Shown: positions 17,023 through 26,208, counted from the first letter of the stretch. The stretch is DNA of 64,000 bases from Bombilactobacillus apium (GCF_013385145.1 NZ_JABZEC010000005.1:62001-126000); one strand, 5' to 3'. A program made the numbers and translations. Notes: a model not told the origin generated them from the sequence alone.

Positions 17023-18228
17023 ATGGTCAAATATAAACAAAAATATTATCTATATACTGTTTTTACTCAAATGAAATTCACTAGAATAATAAATATTCTT
17101 TTTATTGTAGGAACTTTAAAATTTAGCTTAGTTCAATTTACTTTGTTAGAATCCGTATTTATGTTTACACAATTTTTCTCTGAAATACCTAGTGGAATTT
17201 TAAGTGATTTATTTAAAAATAAAATTACTGTAATGTTTGGACTCTTAAGTTTGTCTTTAACGCCTTTATTAACAATTTTTGCTTTTTCATGTCCTAAATC
17301 GATTGTTTTTTCAGTACTGATATTGTCATTTGCCCTTGAAGGAGTAGGAAATGCTTTAATTAGTGGTGCAGATAGTGCATTATTTTACGAGGGAATAAGA
17401 AAAGATGGTGATGAAGAAAAATATGGTCAAATAAGGGGAAACATGCAACTTATAAGCTCGATTACCATCGGATTAGCAACTGCAATTGGTGGATACTTAT
17501 TTATGGTTAATAATAAAATCCCATATATTATGCAATCTATCTTTTTAATAATTGCTATGATAATAATTTTTTTTACTAACGAACAAAAAGTTAATAAAAG
17601 CAGCCAAATAAATGAAAGTAATACATTATTTAAGAGATTTAAGAGTATTATGATGGTTTTTAGGAATATGCTCCATTCTTCAAATGTGTTTTTTCTATTT
17701 ATATTTACTGTAGTAATTACATCTGTGATAAATACTATTTTTATGATATTACCTAATTATATTTCTGAGTTAGGTTTTGATGCATCAGCTAATAGTAGTA
17801 TACTTATGGTTTATGGTTTCGTTGGTGGGCTAATTGCTACTCAGGCATATAGATTTGTAAAAATGAAGTATTTATCTCTATCTATTTTTATTTCTATCTT
17901 ATTGTTACTAGCAACAGTATTGGAACTTCAAGGAAATAAGTATATTTTTGTAATAGGAGCTGGATTATTATATATTGTTTTAGATATTTTAGATCCGATT
18001 GTTATGCAAATGTTGAATTTATGGGTTGGCGATAATTCGAGAGCAACTTTTATTTCTGGGTTATCGTTTTCCATAAGTTTGATTACTATGATAATTAATC
18101 CATTGATAGGAATAGTTGTTCAAAAGTATGGTACAGTTAACATGATAGTACTAACCTCAATAATTACGATTTTTATGATTGGATTGTCATATTTGTTAAT
18201 TCTAAAAACAAATAGATATAATTATTAA
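17023..18228 (+). CDS. MFS transporter (probable exporter)
   Basis: A 401-aa protein with about twelve membrane segments. The loop between helices 2 and 3 has the MFS motif-A pattern (PSGILSDLFKNKI), and helix 5 region shows the GGADSALFYEGIR segment seen in drug/metabolite exporters of lactic acid bacteria. ATG 17023 is preferred because GGAGGAG lies 6 bases upstream; it follows the previous stop by 2 bases. As the only transporter in the cluster it may export the product of the three upstream enzymes or provide self-resistance, which is inference. Confidence 0.75.
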   Translation: MVKYKQKYYLYTVFTQMKFTRIINILFIVGTLKFSLVQFTLLESVFMFTQFFSEIPSGILSDLFKNKITVMFGLLSLSLTPLLTIFAFSCPKSIVFSVLILSFALEGVGNALISGADSALFYEGIRKDGDEEKYGQIRGNMQLISSITIGLATAIGGYLFMVNNKIPYIMQSIFLIIAMIIIFFTNEQKVNKSSQINESNTLFKRFKSIMMVFRNMLHSSNVFFLFIFTVVITSVINTIFMILPNYISELGFDASANSSILMVYGFVGGLIATQAYRFVKMKYLSLSIFISILLLLATVLELQGNKYIFVIGAGLLYIVLDILDPIVMQMLNLWVGDNSRATFISGLSFSISLITMIINPLIGIVVQKYGTVNMIVLTSIITIFMIGLSYLLILKTNRYNY

Positions 18229-18735
18229 TTTATTATATCTATTAGATTTACTTTATTAAGATCTGTGACGGAATAAAGTTTTATTGAATAATAGGATAGC
18301 TAAGAATAAATATTTATAAAAATATTTGTAGATTAAAAAATAAATATAAAACTTTGAAGTAAGTATCTTATAACCAACCGTTTGATAAAAAGTAAGGAGC
18401 TAAAGTTTTTGTCATTGGTGAGTTGTAAACAATGTCATTTTTTGTTTCTTGAGTATACAAAAGAGAAATTTTAAGCATATTGTAACTGACTGTCTGGAAA
18501 TTACCTACTTTCTCAGGTTATGCTAACTTTACTCTTTAAATAGTGAGATTATTTTCTACCTTTAGTCAAGAATTAATATTGATCTAGTAGGATCTATCTC
18601 TTTAGATTAGTGAATAAGATGGCTGTCAGTTAAGCCCATCTAGTCATGATAACTTAAATTTGAACGTTTTTAAGTACACCAAATAAAGCTTTACCCATTT
18701 CTTTTTTTCCTTTTTTTGAGCAAAGCGAGTCCACT
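18229..18735. other. 507 bp without a supported gene
   Basis: AT-rich at first, more balanced towards the IS110 remnant. An ATATTT/AAATAT self-complementary stretch lies near 18309-18328. No clear terminator follows the MFS gene, and no frame or RNA is recognised. The right-hand part probably belongs to the end of the IS110 element. Confidence 0.5.
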
Positions 18736-19941
18736 TTAGACGGAATCAGATTGGTTGACGCTTGACGTCGGATAAATATAATTCTGATTCGTAATTACAA
18801 GATGGTAAATCGTTCTTAATAGGCGACCCATCGCAGCGATGGCAATCTTCTTAGTTCCTGACTGAGGAGATTGCTTTTTTCGATGTTGATAAAAATCGTT
18901 GATGTGATTAGGATGATAATGGGCTGCGGTCGCGATATTATTAATTGAGCGGAATAGTAGTTTTCGGGCAAAGGTATTCCCCCGCTTACTGATATGATCA
19001 GCTACAACAAATTTACCCGATTCGTAATGGCGCAAATCCCCAATAAAGGCATATAATTTATTAGCGCTGCTAAACCGGGACAATATCACTTAGTTCACCA
19101 ATTAAAAGGAGAGCGGTAGTCGCCGCAAAGCCGGGAATACTCACTAAGACATCAAATTCCGGTAGATTTTGGGCTAGCTTAGTCATTTCTCGAATAATTT
19201 GCCACTTTTCTGCAGCTAACTGACTAATGCGACAGGGGTGATAACTTGTTTAGGATACTGTTGGTGATTAAAAATTACTAGCAGGATAAACGACCTAGAC
19301 CAGGCCCAAGAGCTTTTTGGCAATCTTCATCGCCCACATTAAGGAAATATTTTTCGGAGTACTGTTAATAATTTTTTGAGCTAAGTCATCAAACTTGAGA
19401 TCCTTAAGTAGCTCTGGATGCGGGTAACTTTGAACAATACTCCAATACATAGCCCCATCGTGCTTACTGAGTAAGGATTCGATTTCAGGAAAAGTTAATT
19501 GTAAACTGCAGTGTAAAAGTTTTTTTCACGAATTAGATCATCATTAAGCTCTTCATAAAAGCGACTATATGCCATTAAATCATGATAGATTGGTCTTTGA
19601 TAATAAGATAGTTGCCGGTTAATCACTAATTGAGTTTGGGCCAAATGTAAAGCGTCGTTTTGATCAGTTTTATTGGACCGGACCGCTAAAGAATTTAAAC
19701 AAGTATAGCGATATTGATGATCATCCAAAAAACGTTGTAGTCGCTGTGAATAAACACCCGTAGCTTCAAAAACAATTTGCGGGGCAGTATAATCTCGCAA
19801 GTTTTGAAGTAGTTCCTGAAATCCAAAACAATTGTTCTCAATCTTGAACTATTTAACCGTCACCTCGTCATTAACAATCGCCATCATCTAAGTAGCTTTG
19901 CTTACATCAAGTTCAAAAGCTATTGCCATCTGATTCACCAT
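18736..19941 (-). pseudogene. IS110-family transposase, inactivated
   Basis: On the minus strand the gene opens at 19941 (MVNQMAIAFELDVSKAT) with the DEDD N-terminal domain (IVFEATGVYSQRL, NKTDQNDALHLAQ) and later the C-terminal transposase_20 part (GDLRHYESGKFVVADHISK, RGNTFARKLLF). Stops interrupt it in at least three places (after SKAT, after EVTVK, and at 19495) and a frameshift lies near 19085. The element is dead. It forms the right flank of the CHAT-like cluster. Confidence 0.85.
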
Positions 19942-20100
19942 CTTTCTGAAGTTAATCTATGCTAGTACGATTAGTTTAATTTTCTAAACATGACCTGAAG
20001 GCCAACAGACTAGGAACAAACTCGGATCGTAGCCATGAAGTTGCCATTTTTATTTATGGCGTCAAAGCGCCAAAAAGAATCACGACTTGTCAACTTCAAA

Positions 20101-20161
20101 ACCACTTTAACAGAAAGTAAAAGTGGTGAAGAACAATTCCGTCGAATTATTTTTCACCACT
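20101..20161. repeat. Three mutually pairing segments (alternative hairpins)
   Basis: ACCACTTTAA (20101), TAAAAGTGGTGAA (20118-20130) and TTCACCACT (20153-20161) can form either hairpin 1-2 or hairpin 2-3 (9 bp, with nested AATTC/GAATT). No gene follows that I can support; the 66-codon frame 20123-20323 has no ribosome binding site and no family likeness. 19942-20349 otherwise looks like decayed element sequence. Confidence 0.4.
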
Positions 20162-20349
20162 AAGGTTAGTCTGTTTTATTTGTGGATAAATTTAGGGAAT
20201 GGTTTGCGGAAATTAGTTATTTTTCTCAAAGCTATTCAAGCAATCTACAAAATTGCAATCCTTCGTGGTATTCCTTTATGGTTTGGAAGTCGAAAACCGG
20301 ATTGCTTAGAGGCAAAAGATTGAGGAGATCCTAGTATTATCGATTATTT

Positions 20350-20970
20350 TTTCTAGTGCCAGAAAAGCATTCCTATACTAAATATTCACTTTTATTAGAA
20401 TAAAGAATTTAAAAAATTGCTTCCAATATGCAATCTCAATAAGATTGTTTCCGAAAGCGATTTTTGACCTTATAAGAAAAGCTGATAGGCTAAACGCTGA
20501 TCTTGCGGATTGTGGTCAAGATAAACAATTCCTCTTTTTTCAAAGCCCCACTTAGTAGCCAAGTGTTGCATCCGCTGATTTTGGGCATGCGTATCAATTC
20601 TTAATTCTCGCTGCCCCTGCTGATAAGCTTGACTAATTAAATTACTGAAAAAGAAATTACCTAAATGCTGGCCATGATAGTGGGAATCGATGGTGAGCGG
20701 ATAGCCGTCTTGCCACTGGGGAATTTGTTCTTGGGCAAGGACTCTTCGTCCTTCTTGGAATAATTGACTAATCCGGTCTAAGTCTTGAACTTGGGAGGAA
20801 CGTAAAAAAATTGGCTCCATGAATAGCCTCTTTGATTAAAAATTGTTTATATTCTACGACTAGTCGCAGGGGGAAGCGAGCCAATCATAGATTCAACTAA
20901 GAAATAGTTTTATTATTCAAAATACGAATAGTTATCTATAAAATATAAGTATTATACATATAGCAGAAGA
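20350..20970. repeat. Segmental duplication, truncated copy
   Basis: Matches 8613-9412 in the same orientation. It starts inside the last 18 codons of the ABC-operon protein (FLVPEKHSYTKYSLLLE then stop at 20403), runs through the terminator hairpin and acetyltransferase gene, and ends with the shared TAAGTATTATACATATA leader. It lacks 177 bases inside the acetyltransferase. The spacing of the two copies encloses the aldo/keto reductase and the CHAT-like cluster. Confidence 0.85.
20470..20820 (-). pseudogene. GNAT acetyltransferase copy with internal deletion
   Basis: A 116-codon frame nearly identical to the ends of the gene at 8732-9259. Residues after QWQDGYP up to the HRI before TIDSHYH are missing (59 codons, in frame), removing the central beta sheet strands while the acetyl-CoA loop HYHGQHLGNFF remains. 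The frame is open, but a GNAT fold with this deletion is unlikely to work. Confidence 0.8.
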
Positions 20971-21813
20971 AATCATAGATTTTGTCTTGATCAATTGTTA
21001 ATGTAACTTATTTATAAAACTTTTACTTACGAGGATCTCAGTATGGGATACAAGATAAGCGTACTCATAATCATATATCAGTAAATAATATTTATTTTCA
21101 AAACAGAGAAAATGTCTAGAATTAATTATCCGTTAATTGGCAATAATTAATACTTAAGAAATTTTGTAGAAGGTTAGCTACTTCTCAAAGATAGAAGTAC
21201 TGCCTTTAATGGGAACTGTGGAGACAAGCTTGCATTACTTGAACTAAACATTCTGCTTGACCTTTATTTTAAAAGATACTAATTATTTTTAATTTAGTAC
21301 TGAAATCCTACAAACATAAACAAAGCATATGGGTGGGTACTCCTTTGCGGGAGTATCTTTTTTGTTGTACTTAAAGATGGGGACAGTTGTCAGTAAGGAA
21401 CTTCGTTAGAAGTATAAGATTTGAACCATGTCATAGTATCAACCTTAAAGAGTTTCTTCAATTTCAGAAATAGTAACCAAGATAGCAAGATCTTGTTGGA
21501 ATAATTTTCACTTCTTTTTCTTTAGATTGCAGTTTAGAATGGCTCCCTCAAATAGTCTGCTAGTCTTTCGAAGATAGAAACTGGCATTGTCTAAAGAGCT
21601 TACGCAGAGTCAATTCAGGAATAATAACGGAGAAATTCGCCAATATTCAGTTTAGTATAAGTTAATAACCTTTCTCTCAAGTTCAATAGATACGCTTCTT
21701 TATACAAACTCCCTCTCGCAATTCTCTTAAGAAGACACTACACTTAGTTGCTGAATATCTATATCATGGTTATTTACTAATAATATTTTTTTAAACGATC
21801 AGTGAATTGACTA
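20971..21813. other. About 840 bp without an intact gene
   Basis: At 21043 an ATG frame of 13 codons (MGYKISVLIIIYQ, then stop) resembles the first strand of a family 2 glycosyltransferase; this is the only gene-like trace and is weak. A terminator is at 21336-21364. From 21370 to 21813 I see no supported frame on either strand. Confidence 0.4.
21336..21364 (+). terminator. Rho-independent terminator in the decayed region
   Basis: GGTACTCC and GGGAGTATC pair around TTTGC and are followed by TTTTTT. The gene it served is no longer recognisable. Confidence 0.6.
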
Positions 21814-21841
21814 TTGACCTAACGGTTCTTATGTGTAAAAT
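21814..21841 (+). promoter_or_regulatory. Likely promoter of the ATT-initiated small frame
   Basis: TTGACC (21814-21819), a 16-base spacer and TAAAAT (21836-21841). A strong ribosome binding site (GGAGGG, 21861) follows about 20 bases downstream. Confidence 0.45.
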
Positions 21842-21870
21842 AATAATCATTAAAAATAAAGGAGGGTTTC

Positions 21871-22038
21871 ATTATTAAAAATGAGTTAAATTTAGATATT
21901 GCTAATATTAAGCCCTTAGGTAATTTGAATTTTATGAATTCTACTAAATCAAAAGCGGCGACAATTGAAAAAGTTTTAATTACAAATTCACGAATTGATC
22001 AAGTAACTGGCTTATCTAGTATTGTAATGTCTGGTTAA
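21871..22038 (+). CDS. Small peptide frame without a standard start codon
   Basis: A 55-codon frame, stop TAA at 22036, lies right after a promoter-like sequence and GGAGGG. There is no ATG, GTG or TTG at the expected position; ATT at 21871 or 21874 would be the start. The peptide (KNELNLDIANIKPLGNLNF ... ending GLSSIVMSG) is polar, lacks Cys and is rich in Ser, Thr, Asn and Ile. It could be a small peptide or precursor whose start mutated, or one using ATT. It is directly followed by an IS30 remnant, so downstream genes may have been lost. No family is recognised. Confidence 0.35.
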   Translation: MIKNELNLDIANIKPLGNLNFMNSTKSKAATIEKVLITNSRIDQVTGLSSIVMSG

Positions 22039-22089
22039 TTTTAGCAAAGCAAAGTCCTTGGGATTTTTATAGTTGGGCAGATCACATGT

Positions 22090-22960
22090 TTAATCCAAAT
22101 AAGTCCTAAAAACTTCAATGGCAGTTTGATACTGGTAAATTTTTAAGGGGTGATAATTAATTAGTTCTAAGGCTTCAAGAACCTGATCATTGCTAACTGT
22201 TTGAGATTTAGTTTCCTTAAGGAAAAGCCAATGCAATTTACGATTGAAGTATACATCACTGCCTCGATCAGCAGTTAAACTACGAACACTAGTACCAAAA
22301 CGCTGCATGAACTGCATAAAAGATTGGTTTAAAGCCCTGGCAGAACAACTGCTGGTTTTGATTGCCCATAAAAGTCGACTTTTGCGTTCAATAAAGGTTA
22401 CTAAGCAAGGTTCATGTCCTTGAGGAGAAAGCATCGTATCCGTTTCCCAATAATCGAATTCTTGCTGTTGATTGACTACCAGTGGACGCTCTTCAATACT
22501 AGTTCCAGTTGGATATTGTCCGCGAGTTTCCTGCTTTTTCTTTTGCCGCTGTCCTTGGTCCGGAAGCTCTTGAATTGAATAATCAACTGGCCTTGATTTA
22601 ACCAGTTATAGATTGAGGCCGTAGCTATGTTTAGATAGTGAGCGACCTGTTCTGGTGACCAAGTTAGTCGAAATAATGTTCCACTGGTTGTTTATGCTGT
22701 GGAGTTAGTGGTGATTTACGTCCACAGTGGCGTCGCTTTCGATCAGCATCCGCTTGGGTTAGTTCAGGATCGTAAGGCTGGAAACGTTGTAGCTCATAAA
22801 AAATGGTCGATTTGGCGACACCCAAATCTCGAGCGATAAAAGCCTAACTTTTCCTTGAGGCAAAGAACTGGCAATTGCGCTGCGCTGAAATTGTGATAAA
22901 GCAGAAGAGCACAAAGTAAATTTCTGCTTTCAAGGCCGTTGTGGGAACTACCATTGTAAA
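22090..22960 (-). pseudogene. IS30-family transposase, inactivated
   Basis: Minus-strand pieces of one IS30 transposase in order: an N-terminal helix-turn-helix (SAIASSLPQGKS, then AFIARDLGVAKSTIFYEL), QADADRKRRHCGRK, and a DDE domain (LVTFIERKSRLLWAIK, VRSLTADRGSD, NYHPLKIYQYQTAIEVF). Several stops and frameshifts separate the pieces, and the catalytic E-containing portion is partly deleted. It forms the left flank of the TOMM cluster. Confidence 0.85.
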
Positions 22961-23155
22961 GAAATTACTTTGGGTTTTTAGATTAAATTATCGTTCAGAT
23001 TAATTATAGAATCTACCCTACTTAAATAATTTCTAGACAAACACTAGTCTTATTAAAATAAAATTACTTTGGATAATTAAAATTGTATTGTTTTGTAATT
23101 GATTTATGGCTATTTTTTGCTTAAAAAGCAAAATAAAATCGAGAGGATGTTTAAT

Positions 23156-23410
23156 ATGGAAAACACTTTTAACGTTGGACTAAATTCAGTAGAAGATGTA
23201 ACAGTAAAAAAACAAGGATTGGGCATTTATCGTGCTAAGATAGGTGCTTTTACAAATCATGAGCCTACTAATCAAGTGCCGAGAAAGTCTCCATTTGGTA
23301 CTACTATTTTTGCAAACAAACAAGCAAAAGCTCTTCGCATGAATGATGGTGGAGTTGTTGTTGCTTGTTGCTGTAGCTTCGGTGGTGCAGATAACATTAA
23401 AAACGATTAA
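23156..23410 (+). CDS. TOMM (azol(in)e peptide) precursor
   Basis: An 84-aa peptide placed right before a complete set of azole-forming enzymes. The ATG at 23156 has GAGAGGA 9 bases upstream (ATG 23147 is in frame but overlaps that site). Residues 1-64 form a polar leader with no Cys; it is followed by Gly65-Gly66 and a core VVVACCCSFGGADNIKND, in which Cys71-Cys73 and Ser74 are the evident heterocyclisation targets. The layout (GG, then a run of Cys) recalls SagA of streptolysin S. Known for the family: Cys/Ser/Thr become thiazol(in)es or oxazol(in)es. Inferred: a four-ring core and leader cleavage near Gly66. Confidence 0.85.
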   Translation: MENTFNVGLNSVEDVTVKKQGLGIYRAKIGAFTNHEPTNQVPRKSPFGTTIFANKQAKALRMNDGGVVVACCCSFGGADNIKND

Positions 23411-23483
23411 ATTTTTTTGTTATTACAGAATAGGTTAAGAATTCAAGTACTACCGAATATAATCTCAAAATAGATAGATAGTA

Positions 23484-23516
23484 GCACGGTTCAACCATGC
23501 ATTATTCGAAGATGCA
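23484..23516 (+). repeat. Two small hairpins ahead of the terminator
   Basis: GCACGGTT/AACCATGC (23484-23500) and TGCAT/ATGCA (23498-23516) overlap at their edge, so they may compete or stack. They lie between the precursor stop and the terminator and could protect the 3' end of the precursor mRNA. Confidence 0.45.
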
Positions 23517-23555
23517 ATAAGAGTTTGGGGGTGCCCTAAACTCTTATTTTTTATT
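23517..23555 (+). terminator. Strong terminator/attenuator between precursor and enzyme genes
   Basis: ATAAGAGTTTGGGG pairs with CCCTAAACTCTTAT over about 13-14 bp with a 3-base loop, followed by a T-rich run. The ribosome binding site of the next gene begins at once (GGAGGAG, 23557). Partial read-through would give many precursor transcripts and few enzyme transcripts, as in other peptide-toxin operons. Confidence 0.85.
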
Positions 23556-23568
23556 TGGAGGAGTTATC

Positions 23569-24432
23569 TTGTATAAAGTAAAGAGTTTTGTTATTTACAA
23601 TGAGGCAGCCGGATATAGTATCGTTCAGAGCCAAAGCGGCATCGTACGTATAGAAAACAAAAATATGATGGATTTTTTAAACTTTTTGGATTGTCATAGT
23701 ACTATTATAAATATTTCTAAAAAAGATATTTTAAAATTCTTTCCCCACTTTGGAGACGAGGCAATAGCTTTCTTAGAAGATAATTATATTATTCAAGAAA
23801 ATAATGATTATAACTTTAATGTGAATAAAATTGTGATGTTTTCTAATGATAAAATCATTTCAAAATTATTTGACCAGGAAACGGAATCGTTTAATCAAAA
23901 TAATTTCCAATATCTTAAAGATATAGAAAATATTTCCCTTGATTCACATACATTACTTGTAACCTTTATTAATCCTCTAGATAGGCAATTAGTTGACACT
24001 ATCTATAAATTGGTAAAAAAATATGATAGCTTATGGTTATTGAGTTATCCATACAATAATAACTTTTACTTTAATAATTTGTACAGAGCTTCATGGCATG
24101 TGCCTTGTTACAAATGTGTAAAATCCGAAATTGAAGATCAAGAGAGAATCGAAATGTTTGATGAGATATCATATCAACAAGTAGTAGATAAACTTTACAA
24201 CTCAAATTCAGGATTTGAAATAGCTACAAAAGTTGATTTCGGTATGTCAGTAAAAATCTTAGCGATGATACATTTCATACTTGAACAGTTTATTTTTATC
24301 GATGATCCAATAAGATTACAAAAAAACAATAAAGTTGCAAATATATTGGACTGTTTTAAATTAGATACCCTAAATAATACTGTAATGCATGAATCTGCTA
24401 TTCATTGGGAAATGTGTGATTGTTATGAATGA
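23569..24432 (+). CDS. McbB-like E1 (ocin-ThiF-like) protein of the TOMM synthetase
   Basis: A 287-aa protein of the size of McbB. The N-terminal 80 residues fit a winged-helix leader-binding (RRE-like) fold. Later, CYKC (Cys180, Cys183) and the C-terminal CDC (Cys283, Cys285) form a four-Cys zinc site as in McbB/SagC-type E1 homologues. There is no ATP or thiolation site of true E1 enzymes, as is usual in this family. Its role is to bind the leader and hand the core to the YcaO protein. The start is TTG, 6 bases after GGAGGAG; the stop overlaps the next gene by 8 bases. Confidence 0.75.
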   Translation: MYKVKSFVIYNEAAGYSIVQSQSGIVRIENKNMMDFLNFLDCHSTIINISKKDILKFFPHFGDEAIAFLEDNYIIQENNDYNFNVNKIVMFSNDKIISKLFDQETESFNQNNFQYLKDIENISLDSHTLLVTFINPLDRQLVDTIYKLVKKYDSLWLLSYPYNNNFYFNNLYRASWHVPCYKCVKSEIEDQERIEMFDEISYQQVVDKLYNSNSGFEIATKVDFGMSVKILAMIHFILEQFIFIDDPIRLQKNNKVANILDCFKLDTLNNTVMHESAIHWEMCDCYE

Positions 24433-25198
24433 TAAATGGAAAAATATCAATCAAAATAATAGAAATATTATTACTGGAAAAACTCTTAGAAAATTCCACA
24501 ACAAGACCGTTTGGATTAATCGGGACAACTTGATGGGGAATTTATCTAATTCAGAAATTAATTGGGTAAAAGAGAACTCGGGTAGCAACAGTTCTTATTT
24601 ACCATCAATTTATAGTAAAAAGGTTCCATTTGGACAACCAAAAAGCATTTCAAACAGGGGTAGTATACGAGAATATAAAGACGAGTACATTAATTTGGAT
24701 AAGTTAAAGCAACTTTTAAATACAGCATTTGGATCTAATGAAATGAATTACTCTAGGAGGTATCCATCTGCTGGTGGTTTATTCACGGTTATACCAATTA
24801 TGTATGTTTTTAGAGATTCAAAGGAATTAAATAACGGTATATATGTTTATGATGCTAATAAGTATGATTTACTAAAAATAAAAAGTGCTATTTGTCAAGA
24901 TAAAGATCTACTTGATGCTTTCGGCGCTATGAAAAAGGAGGATATTTTAACAAGTCGATATGCAATTGGTTATGCTGTAAATTTCGATGGCTCAATAGCA
25001 AAGTATGGTTTACGTGGATATAGGCATTCATTGATAGAGGTAGGATTAATGGCTCAAGCTTTCAGAGAAACCTGCATTGAACTAGGAATAGGAGAATACT
25101 GCTATTCAGCATTTGACGATATCGAATTAACATATGCTTCAAATTTAAGTGTCAGAGATATGCCAATATGTTTGATTCAATGGTTTGGAGTGATTTAA
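24425..25198 (+). CDS. McbC/SagB-like FMN-dependent azoline dehydrogenase
   Basis: A 257-aa nitroreductase-fold protein that should oxidise azolines to azoles using FMN. The family hallmarks are present: RGSIREY early in the domain, RYPSAGGLFTVIPIMYV (the S-A-G-G segment), and the long helix YGLRGYRHSLIEVGLMAQ leading into LGIGEYCYSAFDD. ATG 24425 overlaps the upstream stop and is preferred over ATG 24389, which would extend into the E1 gene. The stop TAA overlaps the ATG of the first YcaO gene (TAATG). Confidence 0.88.
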   Translation: MNDKWKNINQNNRNIITGKTLRKFHNKTVWINRDNLMGNLSNSEINWVKENSGSNSSYLPSIYSKKVPFGQPKSISNRGSIREYKDEYINLDKLKQLLNTAFGSNEMNYSRRYPSAGGLFTVIPIMYVFRDSKELNNGIYVYDANKYDLLKIKSAICQDKDLLDAFGAMKKEDILTSRYAIGYAVNFDGSIAKYGLRGYRHSLIEVGLMAQAFRETCIELGIGEYCYSAFDDIELTYASNLSVRDMPICLIQWFGVI

Positions 25199-26208
25199 TG
25201 TTTTCGGGATATAGGGATAATAAGTTTAACATTAATCAAACAATGTTTAATCCAGATGTCTATTTTCAGTATTATTATTATGGAAAAAATAAGGTGGGTG
25301 ACATCTGTGGTCCGAGTGGATCAAATGCTTGTTCTTATTCAAAAAAGATTGCTTTTTTAAAAGCATTTAGTGAATCATTAGAACGTAAAGGAATGATTTT
25401 AAATACAGCTAATGAGGGAAAAATCAAGGTTTACGACTTAATAACTAAGAAATGGAAATCAGAATTTAAAAGTAAGTTTGGTTTTGATTTAAGAGTTAAA
25501 ACATATTCTGACACTACTGGAAGTGCAAGCTCATTATCGACAGAATTTTTACTAAAAAAAGCTATTCTTGAATTAATTGAAAAAAATGCCCTATTTTTAT
25601 TTTGGTATGGAAAAAATGTTTCATCGATTGAGATTAATGCCATTTCAACTCACACTCTAAACCTTTTAAAATCCAAAAAACTACATGCTGATGTATACTG
25701 TGTCGATTTTGGTAAAGTTCACACGGTCATAACTTTATTAAGTACATTAGACAATCATTATTATTCAGCAGGAGTTTCTGGTAACTGTATTTTAAATACA
25801 GCTATTGAAGATTCTGTTGAGGAAGCTATAGTATTGGGTTGGGCTGATCATACTAGACATTTATTAAATAAAAACATTTTTCCAGAAAACTACTGGAGAG
25901 AAAATGATGACGGACTACGGTTTATTAAATCCAAAAATTCTAGAAACTATTCTATTCAGAAAGATAAAGACTACAACGTAAAAGAAATAATTGCTAGCAT
26001 TCCTGAATGGGTAAGTACCTTAGAAATAGGGTTACTACCAGAGACCTGTTCTATTGCACGTTTAACTACTATACTAGCCTATTCAGCTGATCTATATAAT
26101 GGTCTGCCTAACAAAGACGTTTTAAATGTCGAAAAAAAAATTAATAAGATGACTTTACAGTTAACAGATGGTTCACTACGTGATTATCCGAACTTGATTG
26201 TCAGATAA
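25198..26208 (+). CDS. YcaO-domain protein 1 of the TOMM cluster
   Basis: A 336-aa protein of the YcaO superfamily, shorter than McbD (about 400 aa). ATP-binding signatures are recognisable: SESLERKG (Glu59, Glu62, Arg63), ELIEKNALFLFW (Glu125, Glu128) and the third acidic helix EDSVEEA (Glu204, Glu208, Glu209). The C-terminus ends YPNLIVR and lacks the PxPxP motif typical of azoline-forming YcaO enzymes. It may be a partner of the second YcaO, or carry out another backbone activation. ATG 25198 (GGAGTG upstream) is preferred over the in-frame ATG at 25168. Confidence 0.82.
   Translation: MFSGYRDNKFNINQTMFNPDVYFQYYYYGKNKVGDICGPSGSNACSYSKKIAFLKAFSESLERKGMILNTANEGKIKVYDLITKKWKSEFKSKFGFDLRVKTYSDTTGSASSLSTEFLLKKAILELIEKNALFLFWYGKNVSSIEINAISTHTLNLLKSKKLHADVYCVDFGKVHTVITLLSTLDNHYYSAGVSGNCILNTAIEDSVEEAIVLGWADHTRHLLNKNIFPENYWRENDDGLRFIKSKNSRNYSIQKDKDYNVKEIIASIPEWVSTLEIGLLPETCSIARLTTILAYSADLYNGLPNKDVLNVEKKINKMTLQLTDGSLRDYPNLIVR

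Noticed and set aside
20123-20323. 66-codon frame with an ATG- or TTG-like start
   Set aside because: No ribosome binding site, no family likeness, overlaps a hairpin set inside decayed sequence.
21370-21780. Possible Rgg/MutR-like regulator remnant on the minus strand
   Set aside because: Scattered helical-looking segments only; stops everywhere and no diagnostic motif.
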